The notes under the pieces were generated by a model. That model was given only the letters and a program-made list of their open reading frames with translations. It searched no databases and was not told the origin of the DNA. A DNA stretch of 64,000 bases, taken from assembly GCF_000020125.1 (NCBI RefSeq), contig NC_010676.1:2976001-3040000 (forward strand), read 5' to 3'. The stretch is from Paraburkholderia phytofirmans PsJN. GTDB lineage: Bacteria > Pseudomonadota > Gammaproteobacteria > Burkholderiales > Burkholderiaceae. The translations under genes and the position numbers were made by a program. Positions 1 through 9,462 of the stretch are shown here, piece after piece (the first letter of the stretch is position 1; each line of letters starts with the position of its first letter).

Positions 1-204
<204 letters not shown>

Positions 205-690
205 CCACCGAACATGACTGACGCAGCAATGATGCCGACAACGGGTTGAGGGTATTGCCCACTGGCGGCTACTCGCGCGGGAACCACGCGCAGCAGGTTC
301 AGCCACATAAACGGACGCGCGACTGTCATTACGACGCCAAGGTAGACCGCGCCGTAAGCGTTCGTTAATTCCACGCTCCACACGTAAAAGAACGCAATCG
401 CGAGCGCCAATAGCAGGACACACGCTGTTTGAGGCAGATCGCGGCGAAAAAATAAAGACTGGAATAGTCGCTGAGATGATCGTGCCGACTGAGGCTCACG
501 TGTCGGCCACGCCGAAGGTCTGCGCGACCTGTCCGATACCGATACCGAGTAGGCCAAGCGCGGCGACGCGTGACAATGCTCGCTAAGGCAATGAATGTCG
601 GCCGACAACGACGAAGATAAGAAGCAGCGGCACCGCCACGCCATAACGCATCGTGGTAAGCATCAGCGGCGGCATGCCGGCGTCCCGTCT
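205..690 (-). pseudogene. Decayed EamA-family (DMT) membrane transporter
   Basis: Reading the minus strand from about 690 down gives GMPPLMLTTMRYGVAVPLLL, then an in-frame TAG, then AALGLLGIGIGQVAQTFGVA, then an in-frame TGA, then ASVGTIISATIPVF. In another frame a later membrane portion follows, with VLLLALAIAFFYVWSVELTN and VARPFMWLNLLRVVPARV. These blocks occur in this order in EamA drug/metabolite transporters. Two stops, a frame change and a missing middle section show that the gene is dead. No intact start was found; bases 691-980 hold only more degenerate sequence and the upstream region of the esterase gene. Confidence 0.7.
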
Positions 691-980
691 GATGACGGGA
701 CGCGCGCTTCGTCACAGCATAGGCGCTTACTTCATGCAACGCTCCACACTGGAACGGTATCCGGCACGGCAAACGTATGCTTTCCAAAAAACCACCTAGC
801 ATTCCGAACTGTTGTGCTGCATGAACCCGATTCATGGCGGCCATTATTGGCCCGAATTTGACGGCGAAAAATCACGCTCCGATACTCGGTCCCACTCTGC
901 GCCGCAGAGCCCGCCGACATGAGAACGATGGTGGTATGCGAAACATTCCACACTCAGGCGATGGACTGAGACAAAGGACG

Positions 981-2699
981 ATGACAGCCATGATTGCACG
1001 GAGACACAACGTTTTGGAAAAGACGGAACCTCGCGCTGTACTGAAGCAGGACGCATCAAGGCACTTGCCCAAGTTGTTCGTTTCGTCGACGCTCGCTGTC
1101 ATGCTGGCGGCATGCGGCGGCGGCGGCTCTGCCGTGACCTCTGATCCGACCATTGCCGTCACCGCCGACGGCGCCGTGAAGGGCTCGGCAAGCGACGGCG
1201 TGGTCGCTTTCAAAGGCATCCCTTTCGCGGCTCCGCCGGTCGGCGCGCTGCGCTGGAGACCGCCACAGCCCGTGACCGCGTGGAGCGGCGTCCGACAGAC
1301 CACGTCGTTCGTTCACGACTGCATGCAGACGAGCGGCGCAAACTCCGGGCTAACGGTCACGCCGTCGGAAGATTGCCTGTACCTCAACGTATGGCGTCCG
1401 CAAAACAGCAACGGCAAGAATCTGCCTGTGATGGTCTGGATTTACGGCGGTGCATACGTCACTGGAGGCACGTCGATGCCGACTTATGACGGCACGCAGT
1501 TCGCCAATCAGGGCGTCGTCATCGTCACTATGAACTACCGTCTCGGCCGGTTTGGCTTCTTCGCCCACCCGGCCTTGACGGCAGCCGCCGCGCAATCCGG
1601 CGAGACGCTGGCCAACTACGGCTACATGGATCAGATCGCCGCACTCAAATGGGTACAGCGCAACATTGCCAACTTCGGCGGCGACCCGACCAACGTCACG
1701 CTCTTTGGGGAATCCGCCGGAGGCGAAGCGGTTCACAACCTACTGACCTCGCCGCAGGCAACGGGACTGTTCGCGAAGGCGATCATCGAGTCCGGCAATG
1801 GACGCGTCAATCAGTACTACGGTCGCACGCTCTCGCGGAACGCGAAAACGGTCGGCGACTCTGCTGAAGAACAGGGTTCCGCGTTCGCGACAGGATATGG
1901 CATCGCCGGCAGCGACGCCAGTTCGTTGCAGGCGCTGCGCGCGCTCTCCGCCAGTCAGGTTCTCGATGGGCTCGACACTTCCACGTTGAATAGCGCGCAC
2001 AGCCTCGCGACGTTCTCGGGCAGTTCCATCATCGACGGCAAGCTCGTGGTGGATGAACCCGAGAATCAGTACAAGGCCGGCCAGTTCGCCAAGGTTCCGC
2101 TTCTGCTCGGCGTCAACAATGCGGACCTCGGCTTCGCCACACGCGGGCTCACGACGAAGGAACAGGCCTACGCGATCTTCGGTCCGCAGAACCTGGGCGC
2201 GGCTGCAGCGGCGTTCGACCCAACGGGCACGGCTTCTGTTTCGACAGTGGAAAACCAGATCGCCCGCGTCATCACGATGGACGAACCCGCGCGCTTCGTG
2301 GCGAGAACCTTCATCGCGCAAGGTGTGCCGACATATTTGTATCGCTTCTCGTATGTCGCCCAGTCGATACGCAGCAAGGTCAGCGGTGCAACGCACGCCG
2401 CCGAAATTCCCTATGTGTTCGACACGCTCCCGGCAACGTATGGCGCAGCCGTGACGAGTCAGGACGAACAGGTCGCGCACAGCATGATTGCTTATTGGAC
2501 GGCGTTCGCCAGAACGGGGAGTCCCTCCGGCGCGGGGCTGACTGCCTGGCCGCGTTACGACGCAGGCCTCGACAATCAACTGGAGTTCACGTCGGCAGGC
2601 ACGCTGCAAATTAACCAGCCGAACCCGTTGAAAGCGCAGATTGATCTCGTCGAGCCGCTCAATGATGCAAACCAGACAGTGAATCGTCAGTATCAGTGA
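981..2699 (+). CDS. Type B carboxylesterase, predicted lipoprotein
   Basis: A 572-residue alpha/beta-hydrolase that should cleave carboxylic esters outside the cytoplasm. The start at 981 follows AAAGGA; an ATG at 990 is an alternative. Residues 31-45 form a lipoprotein signal ending LAAC, with Cys45 as the lipidated residue, followed by a glycine-rich linker. The type B signature EDCLYLNVWRP is at 130-140, the oxyanion-hole stretch YGGAYVTGG at 155-163, and the nucleophile Ser245 in FGESAGGEA. A late HAAEIPYVFD segment probably carries the catalytic His. An imperfect terminator hairpin lies 11 bases past the stop. The ester substrate is unknown. Confidence 0.9.
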   Translation: MTAMIARRHNVLEKTEPRAVLKQDASRHLPKLFVSSTLAVMLAACGGGGSAVTSDPTIAVTADGAVKGSASDGVVAFKGIPFAAPPVGALRWRPPQPVTAWSGVRQTTSFVHDCMQTSGANSGLTVTPSEDCLYLNVWRPQNSNGKNLPVMVWIYGGAYVTGGTSMPTYDGTQFANQGVVIVTMNYRLGRFGFFAHPALTAAAAQSGETLANYGYMDQIAALKWVQRNIANFGGDPTNVTLFGESAGGEAVHNLLTSPQATGLFAKAIIESGNGRVNQYYGRTLSRNAKTVGDSAEEQGSAFATGYGIAGSDASSLQALRALSASQVLDGLDTSTLNSAHSLATFSGSSIIDGKLVVDEPENQYKAGQFAKVPLLLGVNNADLGFATRGLTTKEQAYAIFGPQNLGAAAAAFDPTGTASVSTVENQIARVITMDEPARFVARTFIAQGVPTYLYRFSYVAQSIRSKVSGATHAAEIPYVFDTLPATYGAAVTSQDEQVAHSMIAYWTAFARTGSPSGAGLTAWPRYDAGLDNQLEFTSAGTLQINQPNPLKAQIDLVEPLNDANQTVNRQYQ

Positions 2700-2710
2700 C
2701 ACTTCTACGA

Positions 2711-2752
2711 AAAGCCGATGAAGTGTGCACGCCAGGCTGCTTCGTCGGCTTT
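2711..2752 (+). terminator. Stem-loop after the carboxylesterase gene
   Basis: Bases 2711-2723 (AAAGCCGATGAAG) pair with 2740-2752 (CTTCGTCGGCTTT), 13 pairs with one G-U and a 16-base loop. It starts 11 bases after the esterase stop. There is no clear U-run behind it, so it may act as a weak or 3'-end-protecting terminator. Confidence 0.55.
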
Positions 2753-3117
2753 CAGCATCGATGGTCGCGTGACATCCGCATTCCTGCTACCGCGTGAACC
2801 ACCGCCGGGGTCCGTGATTGCGATCACTCGCTGCAGAACGGGCGCCCGAACGGTTTGAAGAAACCCGGCGGTCCCGCTTGAGGGTTCGACCGATGCGGTA
2901 GGTATACCGGTCGTTGGATCGACTACACGATGGGCCGGACGAACGGCCTGAATTGGCCGCTTGTGGCTGATTGGGTGAACGAGGTCGAGCCGCCGAAGCG
3001 GTTTCCATGGGGCAGTACGCAGCCACCTACAGTCAGTCATTCGACGCGTCGTCTGGCCGGACATTCGAACGTCGGCTCCTGCTCCGAAACTGCCTTTGAC
3101 TGTACAGCACGTGGCAC
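2753..3117. repeat. Intergenic stretch with one copy of a dispersed degenerate repeat
   Basis: No convincing gene is visible. Bases 2954-3028 resemble two pieces of the 23929-24116 region: GGCCGCTTGTGGCTGATTGGG matches a piece near 23929, and GCGGTTTCCATGGGGCAG with its flanks matches 24068-24116 over about 48 bases with few differences. A downstream piece, CATTCGAACGTCGGCT at about 3062-3077, recurs with small changes at about 39928. Confidence 0.5.
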
Positions 3118-4227
3118 CTAGAAACTCAGAGCAAGTCCCAACGACGCGCCTGTGACGTCCTTGCCGAATGCGTAGCGCGCGACGATTCGCAAACGGGAAA
3201 ATAGCTTCGTCACATCGCCTGTATCGATTTCTATCCCGGCGCCCAGCGACGTCAGCTGGTTGAAGCCTAGAATGTTCGCCTGACTGCCGAGATAGGTCGA
3301 ATGAGAGAGTTCGAGCACATACCGTAGTGGCCGGTTCAGCACGAACGCGCCGGTGGGAGCTCGCCACCGCGCATAGAGGTTTGTAGACTGCGCGTTGGCT
3401 GTGCCGCGCACTGCACTCGACGACCCGAAGCTTTGCAGGTAGATGTTGGTATAGCGTAATTCGAGATCAAACTCATAGGGCTCTCTACGTGGATACCAGC
3501 CCAGCACTAGCGACCCGCCGAGACCGTACACATTGAGTGAGCCATTCTTGATGAAGTCGATGTTGCTATCCGTCCGTCGATTGATCAGGAACTGTGCAGC
3601 CGTGGCATCACTCAGCACCTCGCCGAGGGAGAAATTGAAAATGGGCCGAATGACGAGATCTCTACTTGCGTTGAGCGGAAAATCCCAACCGATTCCGCCT
3701 GTAGCGGCGACGTTTGTCCATCGTGTCGGCAGAGCGCGCTGCTGTTGTCCATCTGAAACGAGAAAGGTCGGATCGTAGCGAGACGCGCCCAGCGCACCTT
3801 CCAGATACAGCGGAAAACCTTGGCTCAAGGTGAAGCCACCGCCGAATTGCGTCATGTTCAAAGACGGGTTACCGGTTCCACCGTCACGTATTCCAAGCGT
3901 GCTAGCCGAGAGATCGGGCGTGACCGTGAACGAGAGCAGCGCCACAACCGCATTGGCACGCCTTTGTACATCGGGTCCGGTAAAGGCAGGCGCGGCCGCA
4001 TCGCCGGGTGCAGCGCTCGCCTCGGAAGCAAGACACTGGCAAAAGACCGGCAGAAGCACAGAGGTGACAGCTACGATCCAGGTGCGCCCGTGGCATTTCG
4101 AAGTACGGCGGGATGTGAATCCATCCCCGACGCAGTGCGTGGCGGCGGAACGCAGGAAGGCACGCTCGTGATGTTGTCGCATGGATGCCGTCTGGGCTTG
4201 CACGCAACTACACTGAGAATCTGACAT
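3118..4227 (-). CDS. Outer-membrane beta-barrel protein (unknown substrate)
   Basis: 369 residues as called from an ATG at 4227; another ATG at 4182 (residue 16) is possible, and neither has a strong ribosome site. A hydrophobic export segment, IVAVTSVLLPVFC, ends in ASEASAA near residue 70. The rest is a run of alternating strands rich in Tyr, Gly and Asn, and the protein ends LALSF with C-terminal Phe, the usual signature for barrels inserted by the BAM complex. It lies downstream of and on the same strand as two exported DUF1254 proteins. I do not recognise a specific porin family. Confidence 0.65.
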   Translation of the reverse strand: MSDSQCSCVQAQTASMRQHHERAFLRSAATHCVGDGFTSRRTSKCHGRTWIVAVTSVLLPVFCQCLASEASAAPGDAAAPAFTGPDVQRRANAVVALLSFTVTPDLSASTLGIRDGGTGNPSLNMTQFGGGFTLSQGFPLYLEGALGASRYDPTFLVSDGQQQRALPTRWTNVAATGGIGWDFPLNASRDLVIRPIFNFSLGEVLSDATAAQFLINRRTDSNIDFIKNGSLNVYGLGGSLVLGWYPRREPYEFDLELRYTNIYLQSFGSSSAVRGTANAQSTNLYARWRAPTGAFVLNRPLRYVLELSHSTYLGSQANILGFNQLTSLGAGIEIDTGDVTKLFSRLRIVARYAFGKDVTGASLGLALSF

Positions 4228-4339
4228 GGCGCGACGGATCCATGAGGTATCTCCATCCCCGTCGCTCGCGATACGAAAATCGCACTAGCGGATCCGAGCG
4301 TTGTCTGGGTTCACTGCGGTTCATGACGTAGCATTCGAC

Positions 4340-5878
4340 CTATTTCACGCGCTCGATATCACCCGGCTTCCAACTCCCATCGATTGCCGCTTGTGTCGGA
4401 GCATACAGACGCAGGATCGAAAAAAAGCCGCGATTGGGAGGTGTAGCCAGCCAGTTACCTTCCTTCCCTTTAGGTGTTTTGGAGCCGATATACAACGTTG
4501 TGCTTCCGTCATCGTTCTCCTTCGGATGATTCAGTTTTCCGAGTGACGGGAACGGCTGACCGTTGTCGAGCCCCGATGCGTTCGATGCGTCATACAACGT
4601 GACCGACCAGAAGAGTTTCGCGGGGATGTCCGGCGGCAGCGTGACCTTGTAGTTATGGTCGCCGGTTAGCGGTTGCCCCGACGCGTCATTGAACGCAATC
4701 ATGTAGAAAGCGCCTTTGCCTGGCGTCATTGATACCATGCCTGGGCTGATCGAATAGTAATCGGTGAAGAACCACACGCGCGCATCGAGATCCCGATATC
4801 CGCTGCTGCTTGACGTAAAACTCAGATCGTTCGAGGCATTCGGCCAGCGTGCCGTGACGTTGTTGACGGGGTTGACCCATTGACGGTCGTTGTACACGCG
4901 AATGTCCTTATCGGCCTGCAATCCGATCACACGGCTGGTGCTGTAGCCCGTTTTCGCGGCGTCAGCGAAGATTTTCCTCGTGCGAGCGTCCGGCTCGAAT
5001 GGCTTGCCCTTCACAATGCCGAGGCCAGCAAGCATACCCATCCAGTCCTGATCCGCGAGATTGCTGCCTTCCGTATCAACGAGATACTTGAGGTCCTGAA
5101 ACGCGGCAAAATTACTTCTCGGCAGCATGTCGTGCCCGGATCCTGATGCATCGAAGAATTTCATCTTCGCAGCACTCTCCTGTTTCCCGAGCGGATACAG
5201 GACGCATTGCCTGAGCAGATCACTTGCCGGTGCGATGTTATCGAGCGACTGGTAGAACGAGCGCAGGAAAATAAAGATATTGTTGGTGCTGGAGCGGTAC
5301 ACGTAGTAGCCCGATGGCACGTCGCCGGAGTAGCCGGGCGGGAGAATCAGGAATTTTCCACCGGCACCGCCGTCCGGGCCTGGCAATCCAACGTCACCGA
5401 AATAGGCAGTGCCGTTGACTGTCGGCCCCGGGATAGGTCGTTGCCACATGTCGAGGAGAATGCCCTGCAACTTGGGCGGTGCCTCGAATACGAGCGGGCC
5501 CGTATCGGCAAGGTTGACAAACACCATGCCGTAGATGAGGTCCGAATTTGGCGTGGTGATGAGCGTTTTTGCATCGAGACGTTTAGCCCAGATTGCCATC
5601 GTGTTGTAGCCGGTACCGTACGCTTGGGCGAAGCCGTCACGCATGCCCATCGTGTTGAGTAATGGCATCGCCCACAGATAAGTCTGCGTGGCCCGCTGGA
5701 AAAGAAGTTCATCCTTCAGAGCCTTCGCTGTGTCCGCGGTGGGGCGTCCCTTGACGAAGGCGCTATTTGCCAATGCATCGAAGCGACTCGTCTGCGCGTC
5801 CGCGTGAGCCACAAGGCTCGATGCAACCAGCCCGGCTGCAATTACCACCTTCGAACGGTGTGCACATTGCCTGAACAT
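4340..5878 (-). CDS. Exported DUF1254/DUF1214 domain protein, downstream copy
   Basis: 512 residues with a signal peptide in the first 28 (VVIAAGLVASSLVAHADA). The start at 5878 has GGAGGAAAT directly before the ATG. The N-terminal half carries DUF1254 features (MGMRDGFAQAYG, TPNSDLIYGMVFVNL) and the C-terminal part DUF1214 features (NYKVTLPPDIPAKLFWSVTLYD, then IGSKTPKGKEGNWLATPP near the end). Such proteins are predicted to be periplasmic; no reaction is established to my knowledge. It follows the 5897-7375 gene by 18 bases, so the two are surely cotranscribed. The two share architecture but differ widely, which points to an old duplication. Confidence 0.85.
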   Translation of the reverse strand: MFRQCAHRSKVVIAAGLVASSLVAHADAQTSRFDALANSAFVKGRPTADTAKALKDELLFQRATQTYLWAMPLLNTMGMRDGFAQAYGTGYNTMAIWAKRLDAKTLITTPNSDLIYGMVFVNLADTGPLVFEAPPKLQGILLDMWQRPIPGPTVNGTAYFGDVGLPGPDGGAGGKFLILPPGYSGDVPSGYYVYRSSTNNIFIFLRSFYQSLDNIAPASDLLRQCVLYPLGKQESAAKMKFFDASGSGHDMLPRSNFAAFQDLKYLVDTEGSNLADQDWMGMLAGLGIVKGKPFEPDARTRKIFADAAKTGYSTSRVIGLQADKDIRVYNDRQWVNPVNNVTARWPNASNDLSFTSSSSGYRDLDARVWFFTDYYSISPGMVSMTPGKGAFYMIAFNDASGQPLTGDHNYKVTLPPDIPAKLFWSVTLYDASNASGLDNGQPFPSLGKLNHPKENDDGSTTLYIGSKTPKGKEGNWLATPPNRGFFSILRLYAPTQAAIDGSWKPGDIERVK

Positions 5879-5896
5879 ATTTCCTCCGTGTGACGC

Positions 5897-7375
5897 CTAA
5901 TTGGTTTTCTCGGCAGCCGGGGGCGTCCATTTGCCTTCGATTACTTCTGGTTTGGGCCAGTAGGTTCGCTGATACAGGGAGAAGTCGCCCTTAGGCGCGG
6001 GTATCCAGTTCGATTCCTTATCTGCGCCAGGCGATTCGGCTTGCACATAAAGCGTCAGCGACCCGTCCGGGTTGTACTTGAGATTCTTGTTCTTTGTGCC
6101 CAGCGAATATCGGTTGAGCGAATTGGGTTCGAAGAGGTGGTGTTCGTTATAGACGGTCAGTGACCAGAAACCATTGACGGGTGGCAACTTCCTGTAGGTC
6201 ACCGTGTAATGGTTAGCGCCCGTGAGACGTTGTCCCTTGCTATCGACGTCCAGATAGAAGTAACGCGTTTCTTCCGGGCGATTGACAAACATATTCGAGC
6301 GGGCTACGGCGGTACGGGTCACATAGTCAAAGCCAAAACGACCGCCATTTGGCGCTGTCGTCCAGCCATTACCCACGGGAATGCCGTTGTTGCGGAATTC
6401 AAAGAGGGGGCCAACGAGATTCCTGTCGGCGTCGATGGCGACCTGCTTCAGTTGCTCCCTGATCGCGGGATCCTTCGCTGCCGCCTCGAGCACTGCCTTC
6501 ATCTGCGCATATAACGCTTCCTCGCCGGGCAAAGGCGGAACCTCGCGGAGAACGTCAGGCAGCTCATCGAAGAACGTCTCCGGATCGACCCACTTCGTCT
6601 CGCCCGCGCCCTGATCCGTTGGCGCAGGGAATGTCGGCACCTTCGACCAATCCTTGACCTGTGCCTTTCCCGTATAGCGGCTAAGCGGATAGATCATGAC
6701 CTGGTTCAGCAGTGGCTGGATCGCCTTGCGATCTTCGTCGGTATCGTCCATGAAGATGCGCGGGCCCATCCCGATCAGGTCGGTAGGCGAGTGAAACACC
6801 TTCGTTATGCCTTTCGGAACGGTTCCCTTCCAGTTTGGACCGACCACCATGTAGATGCCGGGTTTCGTTCCGTACTGTTTGCCAAGGCCGCCGAAACTGT
6901 TGTTACGTCCGTCGTAAAGCGCATAGACCCAGAACCGTTTGCCGAAGTCCGGGACCTGGATAATGACGGGATCCTTGTCCACTGCTGCGAACCCAAAGCC
7001 GTACACGACATCCTGGTTCGGGCAGGTGACGAAGCGTTCTTCTGGCGCGATGTACCCTGTCAACATCGTGATATAGCCCGTCGGCGCCACCGGGAGCACG
7101 CCGCCTAACAGGCCGGGCTCGGGCGACTTGTTGAAGGTCGCGCGGCGGTGACGTTCATTGATGAGTGGCCAGCCCCACAGGTAGGCCACCCTTCCCACCG
7201 TTGCAACATAGTCCTTCGTCATGATGATGCCCGCCGGTGGTGGACTCACCTGTGACGCCGTCGGAATCGGCATTGTTTGCTGTGCATTCGCATCGGCGGT
7301 GGCGCTGGCGGCGAACACGATGACCGAACTGAGCAAAACCTTTCCGGTTGCAGAAGTAAAGATATTGACCTTCAT
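5897..7375 (-). CDS. Exported DUF1254/DUF1214 domain protein, upstream copy
   Basis: 492 residues. I start it at the ATG at 7375, preceded by GAGGAATCA, rather than at the longer frame opening at 7420. Residues 1-32 are a signal peptide ending TADANAQ. DUF1254 motifs include CPNQDVVYGFGFAAVD and YALYDGRNNSFGGLG; the DUF1214 end has HYTVTYRKLPPVNGFWSLTVY and SPGADKESNWIPAPKGDFSLY. First gene of a two-gene operon with the copy at 4340-5878, and 57 bases downstream of the H-NS-like gene on the same strand. Periplasmic location is inferred; function unknown. Confidence 0.86.
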   Translation of the reverse strand: MKVNIFTSATGKVLLSSVIVFAASATADANAQQTMPIPTASQVSPPPAGIIMTKDYVATVGRVAYLWGWPLINERHRRATFNKSPEPGLLGGVLPVAPTGYITMLTGYIAPEERFVTCPNQDVVYGFGFAAVDKDPVIIQVPDFGKRFWVYALYDGRNNSFGGLGKQYGTKPGIYMVVGPNWKGTVPKGITKVFHSPTDLIGMGPRIFMDDTDEDRKAIQPLLNQVMIYPLSRYTGKAQVKDWSKVPTFPAPTDQGAGETKWVDPETFFDELPDVLREVPPLPGEEALYAQMKAVLEAAAKDPAIREQLKQVAIDADRNLVGPLFEFRNNGIPVGNGWTTAPNGGRFGFDYVTRTAVARSNMFVNRPEETRYFYLDVDSKGQRLTGANHYTVTYRKLPPVNGFWSLTVYNEHHLFEPNSLNRYSLGTKNKNLKYNPDGSLTLYVQAESPGADKESNWIPAPKGDFSLYQRTYWPKPEVIEGKWTPPAAEKTN

Positions 7376-7419
7376 TGATTCCTCTGCGAAAGCGTGAGTG
7401 TCGATGGCAGGACAGTCCA

Positions 7420-7443
7420 ATCAGTCGACGCATCAGTCGACGC
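7420..7443. repeat. Tandem 12-base duplication at the H-NS-like stop codon
   Basis: ATCAGTCGACGC occurs twice in succession (7420-7431 and 7432-7443). The second copy contains the TGA stop of the H-NS-like gene, so the duplication leaves the protein unchanged. Confidence 0.8.
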
Positions 7444-7702
7444 GAAAAGGGCCACGATCCTTGCCCTTGATCCAGTTGGGCGGACGGCCCATGCCGTTCC
7501 ATGTTTCGCCCGTTTCCGGATGTCGATACCTAACGAGATCAGACAGATTGGGACCGAAGAGTTGCTCCGGTGTAAGGCCGTAGTCCCGGATCTTCTGACG
7601 CATTTCCGCGACAACCTGCCGAAGTTCATGGCGGCGCAACTGCTCCGCCTGAGCTTCGAGGGCGCGGATGCGCGCTTTGATCTGCCGGTAGTTTTCCGCC
7701 AT
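7433..7702 (-). CDS. Short H-NS-family nucleoid-associated protein
   Basis: 89 residues from the ATG at 7702. The N-terminal half is a charged helix suited to dimerisation (YRQIKARIRALEAQAEQLRR). The C-terminal DNA-binding domain has YRHPETGETWNGMGRPPNWIKG, the family motif with Met where many relatives have Arg in the GRGRPP loop. Length is usual for the small H-NS proteins of Burkholderiaceae, which bind AT-rich DNA and silence acquired genes. It sits directly upstream of the DUF1254 pair on the same strand and is divergent from the AraC gene. Confidence 0.88.
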   Translation of the reverse strand: MAENYRQIKARIRALEAQAEQLRRHELRQVVAEMRQKIRDYGLTPEQLFGPNLSDLVRYRHPETGETWNGMGRPPNWIKGKDRGPFRVD

Positions 7703-7759
7703 GCATTTGGCCTGCAATTGCTGGTGTACCAACTTACAATAGACGTGCGCCGGTTCAGA

Positions 7760-7779
7760 CGCTATCCAAAAAGCGAAAT
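7760..7779 (+). promoter_or_regulatory. Operator-like element, copy 1 (before the AraC gene)
   Basis: The core CTATCCAAAAAGCGAAA lies 18 bases before the AraC start codon, between that gene and the H-NS-like gene. It matches elements at 10932-10951 and, inverted, 11110-11129 with about two differences in 20. Its position fits autoregulation, but no binding has been shown. Confidence 0.5.
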
Positions 7780-7797
7780 CTTTGCGGAGAATTTGCG

Positions 7798-8772
7798 ATG
7801 CCGTTTCAGTCCAGCTTTCTGAGGCACACATATTCCGGATTCGAACCATCCCAGGCATTCGACATTGTCTACGGCGGAAGCTTTGAGCACCGTCTGTTGT
7901 CATCGAAGCGTGCAAACATGACGCACCAGCGTCTGACGTTGGATGAGATCAGGCTTGAAACGGGTTGCTATGATTTTCCGGTGATTGCGCAGGGGAGCAT
8001 GCCGCCCAACTCGATGTGCATAGGGTTCATGGCAGACGGAAGCGACGTTACCCGCTATAACACCGTTGCTATCGGACAGGAGGACATACAGATTTACCCG
8101 GCCGGCGTGGAGCTTCTCTATCACGCTGTCGGGGCGTCCCGCTGGGTAAACTTCACGGTTCCGGAAGAGCGTCTTCAGGAAACGGCGCTGGCACGGACGG
8201 GCCGTCTACTCGAATTACCGGGATTCGCCGCTACGTCGGTACGTCTTCGCCCCGGGGGGCGTGCCGCGCTCACCTGTCTCGCCGATGATGCGATGGGCAT
8301 TGCAAAGTCGCTGGAACCGACGGGTGGCATGGCCCCTGAATTTGCTACGGAAGTGAGTCGATCGCTTGTCGCAGGCTATGTCGACGAGTTGGCCAATGCG
8401 ACTCCGGGAGGGCAATCAGAGAGTTCGTCGGGCGAGCGACGTCATCATCATCTAATCCTCGCTTGCGAACGGCTGGTCGTATCGGGTGAAGAGGCAGACA
8501 TCGCCCTCGCCGAGATCGCACGCCGTAGTGGATACAGTCTGCGTTCGCTCGAACTGATTTTCCGGCGCAGTGTTGGCATGACGCCGGGGCGGTGGTTCAT
8601 GAACGTCCGCCTCAACGGCGCGCTGCGCGATCTGCTGGGCGCGGGACCAACCTGTACTGTTGCCGACGTGGCGTCCAGGTGGGGGTTTCGGCACATGTCC
8701 CGATTCTCCGAGCAGTACCGCAAGGCCTTCGGTGAACTTCCGAGTCGCACGCTAAGCCGCTCGCGCACGTAA
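7798..8772 (+). CDS. AraC-family transcriptional regulator
   Basis: 324 residues. The ATG at 7798 is preceded by GCGGAG at a suitable distance. Residues 1-200 form the ligand/dimer domain, resembling the AraC-binding-like domains that begin with a short beta region. The last 100 residues form the double helix-turn-helix: IALAEIARRSGYSLRSLELIF, then TVADVASRWGFRHMSRFSEQ and the family end YRKAFGELPSRTL. It lies divergent from the H-NS/DUF1254 block. The shared 20-base element before it and in the 10741-11262 region makes it the best candidate for a local activator. Its inducer is unknown. Confidence 0.92.
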   Translation: MPFQSSFLRHTYSGFEPSQAFDIVYGGSFEHRLLSSKRANMTHQRLTLDEIRLETGCYDFPVIAQGSMPPNSMCIGFMADGSDVTRYNTVAIGQEDIQIYPAGVELLYHAVGASRWVNFTVPEERLQETALARTGRLLELPGFAATSVRLRPGGRAALTCLADDAMGIAKSLEPTGGMAPEFATEVSRSLVAGYVDELANATPGGQSESSSGERRHHHLILACERLVVSGEEADIALAEIARRSGYSLRSLELIFRRSVGMTPGRWFMNVRLNGALRDLLGAGPTCTVADVASRWGFRHMSRFSEQYRKAFGELPSRTLSRSRT

Positions 8773-8844
8773 GCCGGCTCTTACCGCGGCGTAAACATAC
8801 GCTTATCCTTGCACGTTGAAGTGGGCTGCCCGATACCGATCTCG

Positions 8845-9345
8845 CTAGGTCAAAGGGCCGAAGAATATGCGCTTGAGCCGGCCCCGGCCCACTGCCCGGG
8901 CGAGTTCTGCGATCACGCAATAGTTGAATATCAGCGTCACGAGCAGAATCTGAACTGCCCAGAACCGGGGCCAGTTTATCTCGGACCAGAGCGCGTGGTT
9001 GGCGGCGATCAGGTTGTGTGCTTCCTTCCAGTAATCGTAGAGCCGCTCAAGGTAATGGACTGCCAGCGCGACGAGCGCATAGATCAAAGTCTTCCAGGAG
9101 ACGTTCCAGACCAGCGGTTTGTCGGGAAAGCGGTTGATGAATGGCAGCATATCGGCGACGAGAACGGATTTTCCGAGAATCAGTGAAGCGAGAAGTACGG
9201 AGGTCGAAGAAGGAACGGAGATCCCTGTGCCGCGAATCATCAGGGATCGAACTAACGCGACGATGTGAAGAATAATGAAAAAGAAAATAGTCGGTGGTAG
9301 CGCCTTGATAAGTTCATGTTTGAGCTTTTGAATTAGCGTGCTCAT
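8845..9345 (-). CDS. Unknown inner-membrane protein
   Basis: 166 residues from the ATG at 9345, with GGAG about ten bases ahead. About four hydrophobic segments are visible (PTIFFFIILHIVALV, SVLLASLILGKSVLVADML, TLIYALVALAVHYLERL, AVQILLVTLIFNYCVIAEL). Between them are conserved-looking polar patches such as FINRFPDKPLVWNVSWKTL. I do not recognise a named family. It ends convergent with the AraC gene with a 72-base gap, and follows the DUF2092 operon on the same strand. Confidence 0.7.
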   Translation of the reverse strand: MSTLIQKLKHELIKALPPTIFFFIILHIVALVRSLMIRGTGISVPSSTSVLLASLILGKSVLVADMLPFINRFPDKPLVWNVSWKTLIYALVALAVHYLERLYDYWKEAHNLIAANHALWSEINWPRFWAVQILLVTLIFNYCVIAELARAVGRGRLKRIFFGPLT

Positions 9346-9462
9346 GATGTGTATCTCCGATTCGCCGCGTCATCACTGAATCTTCCGCGCGAGCCACGTC
9401 GCTGACACGTGCGAGCGGGGCTAATACTGCCATGCGCTGACATGCGACCGCGACCAGAAAGT

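Noticed and set aside
1740..2702. 320-residue minus-strand frame opposite the carboxylesterase
   Set aside because: Arg-rich composition, and it lies fully antisense to a gene with complete catalytic motifs.
8448..8920. Overlapping minus-strand frames opposite the AraC gene
   Set aside because: Shadow composition; the plus-strand AraC helix-turn-helix is unambiguous.
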